This document shows, piece after piece, positions 1-8,277 of a DNA stretch of 64,000 nucleotides (position 1 is its first letter; every line of letters begins with the position of its first letter). Made by a program: the position numbers and the translations under genes. This stretch comes from JACKCD01 sp041390905 (GTDB lineage: Bacteria > Chloroflexota > Anaerolineae > Promineifilales > Promineifilaceae). The stretch lies in assembly GCA_041390905.1 (NCBI GenBank), contig JAWKPA010000012.1:2480001-2544000 (forward strand), in the 5' to 3' direction. Under the pieces are notes generated by a model that saw only the letters and a list, made by a program, of their open reading frames with translations, did not search any database and was not told where the DNA came from.

Positions 1-929
1 TCCCCGTCATCGAAGATTTGGACGAAATCACCCCCTTCCTCACCTCCGGCAAGCGGTTTGATGTGGGGCTGCGGCAAAAAAGCTACGGCCACAACACCAC
101 CGAAGCCGAAATGGAAGAAGCCAACTCCCGCTTTGGTCTCAACCTCGACGGCCTTTGGCGTGCCGCCGACTACCTAAGTGCCGCCCCCAACCTCACCCTC
201 AAGCTCTATCATTATATGGTCGGCAGCCAGCTCACCGACCCCGACGACTTCCTTGCCCGGCTTAAACCCGGCATCGAAATCTATGCCCGGCTGCGAAAAC
301 GCCACCCCCACCTCTCCATTTTCAACTTTGGCGGCGGGATGCCCGTTGCCATGACGCTGGATTTTCACTTTGATTACCACCAGTTTGTGCAGCTGCTGCT
401 GACTACGCTACAAGAAACGTGCGCCCGTTATGACGTGCCAGAGCCGGATGTGATGGGTGAGTTTGGTCGCTACACGACATCGGAACACGGGGCGCATCTG
501 TTCAAAATCATGGCCGTCAAGGAAAACGGCTCCAAACTTCCCTGGTACATCATAGACGGCTCCATCATGTCCTCCTTCCCCGACAGTTGGGCGCTGGGCG
601 AGCATTTTATCTGCTTGCCGCTCACCCACCTTGACAAACCGTTCCAACAGGTGCAGCTTGGCGGCATCACCTGCGATAGTGATGATGTCTACCCACCCAA
701 ACCCAGCCGTTCGCCGCTCTACCTGCCCATCGAAACCGACGACCTCTACATTGGCTTTTTTAGTGTGGGGGCGTACCAGGAGATGCTGGGCGGGGTGAAG
801 GGAAGCAAGCATTGTGTGCTGCCGGAGGCATATGAGCTGATTGTGGAAGAAGAAAACGGCCGTTTTTCCTTCCAAATCCTCCCCGGCCAAACCTCCGCCA
901 ACGTCCTCGCCAACCTCGGCTACGCATGA
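1..929 (+). CDS. Arginine decarboxylase-like (SpeA family) PLP enzyme, 3' part
   Basis: The reading frame is open from the first bases of the window (frame 3), so the N-terminus lies outside. About 308 C-terminal residues are visible. They resemble fold-III PLP decarboxylases of the biosynthetic arginine decarboxylase type: a GEFGRYTTSEHG stretch matches the ESGR segment, CDSDD matches the conserved Cys-Asp-Ser substrate and dimer-interface motif, and IGFFSVGAYQEML is close to the SpeA C-terminal FFLVGAYQE signature. By family the enzyme would decarboxylate arginine to agmatine for polyamine synthesis in the cytoplasm. The glycine-rich FNFGGGMP segment corresponds to the phosphate-binding region. 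A related diaminopimelate- or carboxynorspermidine-type decarboxylase is possible, because the PLP-lysine region is not visible. Confidence 0.75.
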   Translation, partial: PVIEDLDEITPFLTSGKRFDVGLRQKSYGHNTTEAEMEEANSRFGLNLDGLWRAADYLSAAPNLTLKLYHYMVGSQLTDPDDFLARLKPGIEIYARLRKRHPHLSIFNFGGGMPVAMTLDFHFDYHQFVQLLLTTLQETCARYDVPEPDVMGEFGRYTTSEHGAHLFKIMAVKENGSKLPWYIIDGSIMSSFPDSWALGEHFICLPLTHLDKPFQQVQLGGITCDSDDVYPPKPSRSPLYLPIETDDLYIGFFSVGAYQEMLGGVKGSKHCVLPEAYELIVEEENGRFSFQILPGQTSANVLANLGYA

Positions 930-935
930 GGCATC

Positions 936-1004
936 GAGATTAGAGATTGGAGATTGGGAGATTGATGAAGGTTCACAATCTCCAATCTCCAATCTCCAAT
1001 CCCC
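936..1004. repeat. Heptamer inverted repeat, family A (GGAGATT)n/(AATCTCC)n
   Basis: Four imperfect GGAGATT-type heptamers are followed, after a short spacer, by four copies of the complement AATCTCC, giving a potential long hairpin. The 1005-1214 stretch holds no gene. It ends with family B-like TTTACTGATTACCG units (about 1158-1195) just before the GGAGAGG ribosome-binding site of the next gene. Confidence 0.85.
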
Positions 1005-1214
1005 TACTTGCCATAACTGTCAATCCGTTTATCATAAACCATACAAACACCTTGCTACCGCCACGAAACCCCACGCTATCATTTGCGTATAGGCGGTAGA
1101 TACAGGCCATAATCGGCACAAGCAGCCATCACCAGAAAATATGGGGTATCGCCCAACTGTTTACTGATTACCGTTTACTGATGACTGTTCACCGACACAA
1201 GGAGAGGTTTACAC

Positions 1215-2858
1215 ATGAAGCTCGATAGAACGCGCGTCATTTTTATTGTCATTATTGGCGTGGCACTGCTTGCCATCTGTGGCGTGCTTGGCTACAACAT
1301 GCTGGGGTCACTTGCCAACGGCGATGCTGAGCCAACGGCCGTTTCTTCCAGCAGCACCCGCAGCAGCAACAGTGGGCAAGCCACCACAACGGCCGTTAAT
1401 CTCGACTCCCCCGAACCCATCTTCGCCCCCAACTACGACCCCAACGACGGCAAGCCCACCTACATCTGCGGCGCCGACGCCTTTGGCAGCTACTTCACCC
1501 TGCAACAAATGCAGGTCTCCGGCAAAGACGTAGAAAACGGTTTCCACCTCGGCATCGTCCCCTTTGAACTCGACGGCGACCCCAACTATGAGGTGTCCGA
1601 GGAGCAGCGCACGGCGTTGCTGGAAGCAGGGCAGTGGAACTGTCTGCTTACCACGCTTGACTCGGTGGCGTTGAAGAGTCCGGGGGTAATAACGGCCGTT
1701 GTGGACGAAAGCGCCGGAGCCGACCAGCTCTGGGGGCGCGACATCGCCACCATCAACGACCTCAAAAACAAGCGCATCGCCTTCTCCCGCGACAGCGTAG
1801 GCGAATACTTCCTTTATTACACCCTCTCCATCGCCCAGCTCAGCCCCCGCTCCGAAGTCACACTAGTGCCGCAAGACACCGTAGCCGATGCCGTCGCCGC
1901 CTTTAACAACGGCCAGGCCGATGCCGTTTCCGCCTGGGAACCCGACATCTACGACGCTGAAAGCAGCGGCGGCGTACCGCTCATGAGTTCCAACCAGCTC
2001 CGCATCGTCGTGGACGTGGTTGTCACCTCACGCCAATCCGTTCAAACCCAGCCCAGCCTGGTGCAAAGCTTCCACGATGCCTGGTTTTCCACCCTCAAAG
2101 CCCAAATGGAGAACTTTGACACCGCCGCCGGGCAAATCGCCCAGTGGGGCCACAACGACTGGAGCTTTGTCTACACCGAAACCGCCAGCGACGACTTCCG
2201 CGTCTGGCTCGAAAGTGTGGCCCAGGCCGACCTCGGCGACAATGCCTTTGTCATGCGCGACACGCGGCCGCTCACCAACCGCCTCGGCATTGCCCGCCGC
2301 GTTTGGGCCGCCTCCGATGTTCCCGTGCCAAACGACGACATCGAGAGCCTCATCGAACCCCGCTTTGTCCTGCGTGCCGCCGAGCAAGCCAGCTTGCAAG
2401 CCAACGGCAACCCCGTCAACGACACCTTCTCCATGTCCGCCCGCACCCAGCTAGACCTGACTGGCGTGGATTCCGATGCCGCCGCGACGTTGGCCGTGCT
2501 GCCCTGCCGCACCTTCAACTTCCTGCCCGAATCTACCGAACTGACGCTGGAATCCCGCCGCACGCTGGATAACTGCGTCATTCCCACGCTGTCGCAAAGC
2601 GTCGGCCTGCTGCTGCGCGTGCGCGGCTCCTCCGCCTGGCCCGCCAACGAGCCGCCCTATACCGAGGCCGACATTTTGGAAGTGGCCGAAGGTCGCGCCC
2701 AGTCGGTGGTAGATTATTTGGTGTCCCAGGGCATTGACCCCGCCCGCTTCATCGTTGAAGCCACCCTGCCGCCAGAAGACCACCGCAACAGCGATGACCC
2801 ACTCGTACAAGCCGACGACCGCTTTGTAGAGCTAACGCTCGTTACCGTGGGTCGGTAG
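1215..2858 (+). CDS. NMT1/SsuA-like substrate-binding protein fused to an OmpA-like domain
   Basis: The 547-residue protein starts at an ATG preceded by GGAGAGG. Residues about 8-30 are a hydrophobic anchor with no convincing lipobox, followed by a Ser/Thr-rich linker. Residues about 70-400 look like a periplasmic solute-binding domain of the NMT1/taurine-sulfonate type (DLKNKRIAFSRDS, AVAAFNNGQADAVSAWEPD). Residues about 425-547 look like an OmpA/MotB C-terminal domain: FNFLPESTELT, then RAQSVVDYLVSQGIDPARF. OmpA-like domains bind peptidoglycan, so I infer a membrane-anchored, wall-tethered ligand sensor rather than a classic transporter partner. No ABC permease or ATPase is adjacent. The next gene is another solute-binding fusion, suggesting they work together. 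Confidence 0.8.
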   Translation: MKLDRTRVIFIVIIGVALLAICGVLGYNMLGSLANGDAEPTAVSSSSTRSSNSGQATTTAVNLDSPEPIFAPNYDPNDGKPTYICGADAFGSYFTLQQMQVSGKDVENGFHLGIVPFELDGDPNYEVSEEQRTALLEAGQWNCLLTTLDSVALKSPGVITAVVDESAGADQLWGRDIATINDLKNKRIAFSRDSVGEYFLYYTLSIAQLSPRSEVTLVPQDTVADAVAAFNNGQADAVSAWEPDIYDAESSGGVPLMSSNQLRIVVDVVVTSRQSVQTQPSLVQSFHDAWFSTLKAQMENFDTAAGQIAQWGHNDWSFVYTETASDDFRVWLESVAQADLGDNAFVMRDTRPLTNRLGIARRVWAASDVPVPNDDIESLIEPRFVLRAAEQASLQANGNPVNDTFSMSARTQLDLTGVDSDAAATLAVLPCRTFNFLPESTELTLESRRTLDNCVIPTLSQSVGLLLRVRGSSAWPANEPPYTEADILEVAEGRAQSVVDYLVSQGIDPARFIVEATLPPEDHRNSDDPLVQADDRFVELTLVTVGR

Positions 2859-2880
2859 AACATCTGGTTCTGTGGAAGTA

Positions 2881-2902
2881 GGGTCGAGGCATGCCTCGAC
2901 CC
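2881..2902. repeat. Perfect 22-bp palindrome downstream of the SBP-OmpA gene
   Basis: GGGTCGAGGCATGCCTCGACCC is perfectly self-complementary and lies 22 bases after the stop codon at 2858. It could fold as a hairpin and help end transcription, although no T-tract follows. Similar short palindromes of unrelated sequence occur in other gaps of this window. Confidence 0.7.
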
Positions 2903-2922
2903 CTACATTTGTCAACAGATTT

Positions 2923-2995
2923 ATTGAACCGCAAAGGGCGCAAAAGGAAAAGCAACGCAAACTCTGCGATCTTTACGTCCTTTGCGGTTAATTCT
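2923..2995. repeat. Inverted repeat, family D (GCAAAG-type)
   Basis: An ACCGCAAAGGGCGCAAAAGG arm is followed by a CTTTACGTCCTTTGCGGTT arm, forming an imperfect hairpin immediately before the next start codon. Related units recur near 9427, 30297, 46295 and 57673. Confidence 0.75.
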
Positions 2996-3000
2996 TAGCT

Positions 3001-4656
3001 ATGAACTGGCAAAATTTTCGTGGTCTGGGGCTGTTGGTGGCGCTGTTGAGCGTGACCGGGTTGGCTTGTGGGCTGCTGGATGATGTGGGAAGCGAGGGGC
3101 CGCCGCGTGGGGCGGTGGTGGTGAATGGGGTGGCGAATACGGCGCTGCAACCGTGGCTGGAAACGGCCGTTTCCACCTTCAACGCCTCCGCCACCGAAGA
3201 CACAAACGGCGACCCGGTTTACGTGCAAATGCAGTATGTGGAGTCGGGGCAGGCAGTAGGGCAGTTGCTGGCCGACGAGACTATCACACTCTGGCTCTCC
3301 GACGACCCCGTATGGACAAACATTTTGGCCGACCAAGGCAGCAATCGCTTCCAAAACGATTGCGTAAGCGTGGCCCAAAGCCCGCTCGTCATCGCCATGT
3401 GGCGCGACGTGGCCGAATCGCTGGGGTGGCCCGGTCTGCCCATTGGCTGGCTCGACATCGGCAGCCTGGCAAATGACCCCGCCGCCTGGGCCTATTACAG
3501 CGGCGGTGCCTACGGCGACACCTTCCGCCTGAGCCACACCCATCCCGGTCTCTCTGGCTCCGGCGCCAGCACCCTGCTGGCAATTGTGCAGGCGGCTGAG
3601 GCCCAAACCGAAGCCGTGACCAGCGACGACATTCAAAAGCCGATTGTGCAAGCATCGGTGGGGGCGTTTGAAGGGGGTGTGAGCTGGTTTAGCAACAGCA
3701 CCGCCGCCCTGGGGTCGGCGATGGCGGAACGGGGGATTAGCTATTTGGGGGCGGGCATCATGTATGAAAGCACGGTGCTGCAATACGGCTACAGTGAACT
3801 GGTGCCGGTTTATCCCCTGGAAGGAACGTTTATGTCAACCCACCCGGCCTGCATTAGCCAAACGGCCGTTTCTGCCACCCAGGCGGCGGCCACCGTTTTC
3901 CGCGATTATTTGCTGGGGGAAGAGGGGCAACAAACGGCCGTTGCGGCCGGCTTCCGCCCGGTTAATGGCACCATTGACACCAACGCCACCCCCTTTGATG
4001 CGGCCGGCGGAACCGACCTGACACAGCCTGCTACCGTCTTTGGTGCGCCCAGCGTTGAAACGGTCTACGCCGTGCAGGAATTGTGGCAGTCGGCGCGGAA
4101 GGATGTCAACCTGGTGATGCTGCTCGACACCTCTGGCAGCATGGAAGGGGACAAGATTATTGGGATGCGGCTGGCGGCGGAGCAGTTTGTGCAGCAAATG
4201 GGGGACGACGACTACATCAGCGTCATTGATTTCCACACCCAGCCCGATGTGGTGGTTTACCACAAACGGGTGGGCGACAACCGGGCGGAGGTCATCTCCA
4301 TTATTCAGCGCATGGTAGACGGCGGCGACACGGCACTTTATGATGCCATTGCCACCGGGGCGCAAATTATTGACCAAACGACGCTGCCGCAGACGACCAA
4401 CGCGATGGTGGTACTGACCGATGGGCAGGACACCAACAGCAGCCGGGACTTTGACAGTAGGCTGATTGCCGAGGCGACAGCCCACGATACCACGGTCTTT
4501 ACGATTGCCTATGGCAGCGATGCCGAAGAAAGCACGCTGCAAGCGTTGGCAACGCAGGGCAACGGCAACTTCTTCCTGGGCGATGAAGCCAGCATTGCCG
4601 CGATTTATGATGAGATGTCGGCCGCGTTTGGCGGCAGTGTGGGGGTTGGTCGGTAA
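3001..4656 (+). CDS. Solute-binding protein fused to a von Willebrand factor A domain
   Basis: The 551-residue protein has an N-terminal hydrophobic segment ending in GLAC (Cys23), so it is plausibly a lipoprotein. Residues about 30-350 resemble an extracellular (phosphate or molybdate-type) solute-binding domain. Residues about 368-545 are a VWA domain with a complete MIDAS: DTSGSM near residue 375, the Thr of GGDTALYDA and the Asp of LTDGQDT. VWA domains bind protein partners through a divalent metal. The adjacent upstream gene is also a solute-binding fusion, so the pair may form an envelope sensing assembly. In other bacteria comparable proteins occur near TelA/Ter-type stress genes, but none of those is seen here. 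Confidence 0.85.
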   Translation: MNWQNFRGLGLLVALLSVTGLACGLLDDVGSEGPPRGAVVVNGVANTALQPWLETAVSTFNASATEDTNGDPVYVQMQYVESGQAVGQLLADETITLWLSDDPVWTNILADQGSNRFQNDCVSVAQSPLVIAMWRDVAESLGWPGLPIGWLDIGSLANDPAAWAYYSGGAYGDTFRLSHTHPGLSGSGASTLLAIVQAAEAQTEAVTSDDIQKPIVQASVGAFEGGVSWFSNSTAALGSAMAERGISYLGAGIMYESTVLQYGYSELVPVYPLEGTFMSTHPACISQTAVSATQAAATVFRDYLLGEEGQQTAVAAGFRPVNGTIDTNATPFDAAGGTDLTQPATVFGAPSVETVYAVQELWQSARKDVNLVMLLDTSGSMEGDKIIGMRLAAEQFVQQMGDDDYISVIDFHTQPDVVVYHKRVGDNRAEVISIIQRMVDGGDTALYDAIATGAQIIDQTTLPQTTNAMVVLTDGQDTNSSRDFDSRLIAEATAHDTTVFTIAYGSDAEESTLQALATQGNGNFFLGDEASIAAIYDEMSAAFGGSVGVGR

Positions 4657-4657
4657 T

Positions 4658-4804
4658 GGAGATTGGAGATTGGAGATTGCTCTTGCAGTCGCACAATCTC
4701 TAATCTCCAATAGCGATTTAGAAGTTCAACTTCTTCTGAGAAGTTGAACTTCTTGCCTGACTGACTGATTACCGATTACTGATTACTGTTTACCGAAACA
4801 AGGC
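4658..4804. repeat. Composite of family A, E and B inverted repeats
   Basis: A family A hairpin (4658-4711) is followed by a family E element with AGAAGTTCAACTTCT and its complement AGAAGTTGAACTTCT (4720-4754), then family B units (CTGATTACCGATTACTG, 4758-4798). Three repeat families stacked in one 147-base gap suggest that gaps accumulate such elements. Confidence 0.85.
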
Positions 4805-5503
4805 ATGAAACTGAACGCAGAACAAAAAACCCTCCTGCGACAACTTCTGGAGTTGATTGAAGCGGGGAAGCTGAAGGAGCCGATTACGCCGGTTCCGGGG
4901 AATAACCCGACGCACTTTGCTATCTATTTGCACGGCGACAAAAGTTTTCACTTTAAGCGGATTAGTGATTTGGATGCGCTGTGTGATGCCGGGCTGCTGA
5001 CGTATCGCTGGAATCGGCAGGGGACGGGGAAGCTGTATTATGTGACGAAGGAGGCGGAAACGGCCGTTTCTACCAACTTTGCGGTGCCAAAAACGGCAGT
5101 TTATGATGACATTGACCTCGTTGAACTGGTGCGCGTGATGAGCGGCGGCACGGTTGAGGTTGATCCGTGGACAACTCAGCTTGATTTGGTCAGCGTAGCC
5201 CATGACCCGGTGCAGCGCCATACCGTTGTCCATACCCTGGTGGAGCAACTGCTGGCGTTTGCCCGGCGGGAGCTACCGTGGGAGCTGTTTATGCCGTATC
5301 AAAAGCAGGTGCGGGTGCTACAGGAGCTGCTGCTGGGGGTGGAGGTGGATAACGGCCGTTTACACATCTTCGCCCACCACCTTGCCTTCCCCGCCGACCT
5401 CACCCAGCGGCTCGACTTTTCGCTGCACGCATGGGTCTATCTCTACCCCCTCCTCCTCATCGGCATGAGCCGTAATCAGTTATCGGTAAACAGTTATCAG
5501 TAA
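4805..5503 (+). CDS. Uncharacterised protein with a probable N-terminal winged helix
   Basis: I do not recognise this 232-residue protein. Residues 1-85 are charged and helical, with a short beta-rich part (FHFKRISDLDALCDAGLLTYRW...KLYYVTKEAE) that looks like a winged-helix fold. The rest is mixed alpha/beta without transmembrane segments. The last residues (QLSVNSYQ) are encoded by family B repeat DNA, whose CAGTAA supplies the stop codon, so the natural C-terminus may once have been shorter. AACGGCCGTT occurs twice, read as ETAVS and NGRL. The gene converges on the following minus-strand gene. Confidence 0.6.
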   Translation: MKLNAEQKTLLRQLLELIEAGKLKEPITPVPGNNPTHFAIYLHGDKSFHFKRISDLDALCDAGLLTYRWNRQGTGKLYYVTKEAETAVSTNFAVPKTAVYDDIDLVELVRVMSGGTVEVDPWTTQLDLVSVAHDPVQRHTVVHTLVEQLLAFARRELPWELFMPYQKQVRVLQELLLGVEVDNGRLHIFAHHLAFPADLTQRLDFSLHAWVYLYPLLLIGMSRNQLSVNSYQ

Positions 5504-5571
5504 ACAGTTATCAGTTATCAGTTATCAGTGTGACCGACTGCCGTTTACCGATTACTGATTACTGAAAGAAA
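5467..5571. repeat. Family B inverted repeat between convergent genes
   Basis: Direct CAGTTATCAGTAAA-type units are followed by the opposite-strand form TTTACCGATTACTGATTACTG. The element overlaps the 3' ends of both convergent genes and provides both stop codons (CAG TAA on each strand). It is well placed to be a bidirectional terminator, though no T-tract is evident. Confidence 0.8.
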
Positions 5572-6833
5572 GCCAGCACCGTTCCGGTGAGCAGAATGAG
5601 CAGAAAGCCGGGCAGGAAGACGCGGCGCAGGCTGGGGGAGCCGCTGGTCAGGACGATACCGCCTTTGACGACGGTGTTGGACATGGTGGCGAGAACGATG
5701 CCACGAACGGCCGTTTGTGCCGACAAATTCCCGCTCCGGTTCAGCTCCGACATAGACAGCGTAATCGCATCCACATCCACCAGCCCCGACAAAATGCTTG
5801 AGGCATAAACCCCAACATCCCCCAGATAAAACTGCGCTGCCCGCCCCACCAGCAAAATCACCCCATACAGCAGCCCAAAGGTAATAGCTGGCCCCAGTTC
5901 AAACGGGTTTGCCACCGCCACCTCTTCCTGGTCATCTCCACGCGGGGCAAAGTACAGATAGCCACAATAGGCCAGCCCCACCAGAGCCGCCGCCACAATG
6001 GGCAGCCACAGCCGCGCCAGTAGCGGGGCGTTCACCGCCGCCACCTCCAGCAGCACGCGGGCAAACATCACCGTCCACGCCACCATGATCGCCAGGGCAA
6101 ACGGCTTTGCCATTTGGCTGTTTTTCTGGCTGCGCTGGGAAAAGCTGAGGGTAACGGCCGTTGACGACACCAACCCCCCCAGCAGCCCCGTCAGCCCAAT
6201 CCCCTGCCGCGACCCCACCAGCTTGATCAGCACATAGCCCAGAAAGCTGATTCCCGAAATCAGCACCACCATCAGCCAAATTTTGTACGGGTTCAGCACG
6301 TCAAACGGCGGCGTGGCGGCAATGGGTTCATTGGGCAGCACCGGCAGCACGATGGCGGTAATGAGGGCAAATTTGAGTGCCGCCACAATGTCTTCACGGG
6401 TCAGCCGCTGCACAAAGGTGTGGAGCTCCAGCTTGAACGACAGCAGGGCTGTGGTGATGACCCCCAACGCCACCGCCAGGGCCAACTGCCCCCAATACGC
6501 CATTGCACCGGCCAGGATGACAACTACCCCGGCCACTTCGGTGGTCATACCAATGCTGCCTTCTTTGGATGTGTGGTAATAGGCGATGGCTAACAGCAGC
6601 CCCAGCATGGTGACAATGACAACAAAGGCCCAGACAGACCCCATTTGCTCGGCAGCAAAAGCAGCCGTTGCCCCCGTCAGCCCCAGCAGCGCAAACGTTC
6701 GCAGCCCGGCCGCTGTTTTCTCCTCCGGCTTGTTCTCGGCATCATAGGAATATTCGCGCTGCAAACCCACCAGCAGCCCTATAAAAAGAGCCACACCAAA
6801 CCGATAAAAAAGCTCGCTATTCTCACCTATCAT
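5559..6833 (-). CDS. MgtC/SapB-family membrane protein with DUF4010 domain
   Basis: The 424-residue protein is very hydrophobic, with roughly 11-13 predicted membrane spans. The N-terminal part (RFGVALFIGLLVGLQREY, then GLRTFALLGLTGA) matches MgtC/SapB proteins. The C-terminal two thirds match DUF4010 (GLVSSTAVTLSFSQRS; GVYASSILSGLVDVDAITLSMS). The substrate is unknown; MgtC relatives are linked to magnesium starvation and membrane potential. The final FFQ and TAA stop fall in the family B repeat. The upstream 129 bases share a module of about 60 bp with the next gene upstream. Confidence 0.88.
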   Translation of the reverse strand: MIGENSELFYRFGVALFIGLLVGLQREYSYDAENKPEEKTAAGLRTFALLGLTGATAAFAAEQMGSVWAFVVIVTMLGLLLAIAYYHTSKEGSIGMTTEVAGVVVILAGAMAYWGQLALAVALGVITTALLSFKLELHTFVQRLTREDIVAALKFALITAIVLPVLPNEPIAATPPFDVLNPYKIWLMVVLISGISFLGYVLIKLVGSRQGIGLTGLLGGLVSSTAVTLSFSQRSQKNSQMAKPFALAIMVAWTVMFARVLLEVAAVNAPLLARLWLPIVAAALVGLAYCGYLYFAPRGDDQEEVAVANPFELGPAITFGLLYGVILLVGRAAQFYLGDVGVYASSILSGLVDVDAITLSMSELNRSGNLSAQTAVRGIVLATMSNTVVKGGIVLTSGSPSLRRVFLPGFLLILLTGTVLAFFQ

Positions 6834-6851
6834 CTTTAAACCCCTCTACTT

Positions 6852-6918
6852 AGGAATGGAAATTAAATAATTTGCCCATTTAGAAGTTCAACTTCTCAGA
6901 AGAAGTTGAACTTCTGGA
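6852..6918. repeat. Family E leader module, copy 1
   Basis: This is a run of about 60 bases (GGAATGGAAATTAAATAATTTGCCC, described by ends only: starts GGAATGGAAATT, ends in AGAAGTTGAACTTCT). It is essentially identical to 8053-8115 and lies just upstream of a minus-strand start codon in both places. The core is a nested palindrome, AGAAGTTCAACTTCT plus its complement. Confidence 0.85.
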
Positions 6919-6962
6919 ACTGCAAAGTTATTGTTAATTGAACCCTAAGCACAAGTGGTCAG

Positions 6963-8027
6963 CTACGTTCCCATTCGCAAGGGGGAGCTAATCGCATGTA
7001 GATATTGCAAAATTTCCACATAGGAACGGGCAACCGTTGTTTCGTAGTATGGAATGCGATGTTCGGCGCAAAATTGTTTGATGATGACCTGGGCTTCGCG
7101 CAGCTTGTTTTCCGCCATGGTGGGAAACAAATGGTGCTCAATTTGAAAGTTGAGGCCGCCGTACCAATAGTCGGTAATCGGGTGTGACCGGACATTGCGG
7201 GCGGTTAATATCTGTTTGAGCATAAAATCGAGGTTCATATGCTCTTCGACAATCAACATGCCTTTGTGGTTGGGTGCAAAGACAGAGGCCAGGTAGAGGC
7301 CAAAGAATGCCTGCTGGACGATGATGAATAAAACGGCCGTTTGTACGGGCAGTGCCGCAAAAACCAGCCAGAAAAACCAGCCAAAATGTAGCAATATCAA
7401 AACCAGTTCCGCCAGCCGATATTTCCAGGGGCGCGTGAGCAAAAACTGAAAGCTGCCAAAGCGCAGGCTGAGCGATTCAAACATCACCAAAAAAGGGAAC
7501 AGATACGCCTGATATTTCACCATCCAGCGAAACAGCCCCCGTTTTTCCAACGCATCCTGCTCGCTAAAGGCAATAAAAGGAAAGTCAATATCCGGGTCTA
7601 CATCCTGTTCGTTGGGGTGGGAATGGTGTTCATTGTGCTTGTCAACCCACCAGCCAAAACTCATTCCCAGCAGCAGCGGCCCGTGCAACAGGCCAAACAA
7701 ATCATTTGTTTCTGTTTTGCGGAACGCCTGCCGATGCCCGACATCATGGGTAATAAAGCCAAATTGTACAAACACAAACCCCATAAAAAGAGCATTACAC
7801 AACTGAACCCATACTAAATCGGTGGCAAATAAAATGAAGATAGATACGCCAAGCAGGATAAAGTTAGAGGCGGCGCGTCGTGACACGTAACCGGGCTGTT
7901 TTTCTAAAAGCCCTTTCCCCTTTATCAGCTTTTTCAACGCGCCATAGCTTGCGTGTGGGTTGATATTATCAGGCACTGTCAATGTTGGACCTGCCTGATG
8001 GGACACAGGGCTGACTACTTCTGTCAT
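6963..8027 (-). CDS. Membrane fatty acid desaturase
   Basis: I chose the ATG at 8027 (354 residues) because AAGGAG lies 12 bases upstream; the TTG at 8039 abuts that site. The protein carries the three histidine clusters of di-iron membrane desaturases: HDVGHRQAF (HxxxH), HNEHHSHP (HxxHH) and QIEHHLFP (QxxHH). The QxxHH form is typical of front-end (delta-5/delta-6-type) desaturases, but the N-terminal cytochrome b5 domain is absent, as in many bacterial members. Several hydrophobic segments lie between the boxes. By family it introduces a double bond into lipid acyl chains, using oxygen and reductant. The exact position and substrate cannot be read from the sequence. Confidence 0.9.
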   Translation of the reverse strand: MTEVVSPVSHQAGPTLTVPDNINPHASYGALKKLIKGKGLLEKQPGYVSRRAASNFILLGVSIFILFATDLVWVQLCNALFMGFVFVQFGFITHDVGHRQAFRKTETNDLFGLLHGPLLLGMSFGWWVDKHNEHHSHPNEQDVDPDIDFPFIAFSEQDALEKRGLFRWMVKYQAYLFPFLVMFESLSLRFGSFQFLLTRPWKYRLAELVLILLHFGWFFWLVFAALPVQTAVLFIIVQQAFFGLYLASVFAPNHKGMLIVEEHMNLDFMLKQILTARNVRSHPITDYWYGGLNFQIEHHLFPTMAENKLREAQVIIKQFCAEHRIPYYETTVARSYVEILQYLHAISSPLRMGT

Positions 8028-8051
8028 TCTTGTTCTCAACTCCTTAATCTT

Positions 8052-8116
8052 GGGAATGGAAATTAAATAATTTGCCCATTTAGAAGTTCAACTTCTCAGA
8101 AGAAGTTGAACTTCTT
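8052..8116. repeat. Family E leader module, copy 2
   Basis: This is a near-identical copy of the 6852-6918 module and again sits directly upstream of a minus-strand gene. The rest of the 8117-8277 gap holds two AACGGCCGTT motifs and no ORF that I can support. Confidence 0.85.
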
Positions 8117-8277
8117 GCGTAACGTATTTAATCCTCGTTCCTTATGGTTGTTGCTCCCCAAAATAGATGATAAACGGCCGTTTTCCCGCCCCCCCCACAG
8201 CCAGCCCGATCCTAGCACGAAGCTGGCGTAAAGGCTTGAAAAAACGGCCGTTTTCTCACAAATTCCTGCAAACCTAC

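Noticed and set aside
936..1004. Possible CRISPR array in the GGAGATT runs
   Set aside because: Units are 7 bases, contiguous without spacers and followed by their inverted form; no cas genes nearby.
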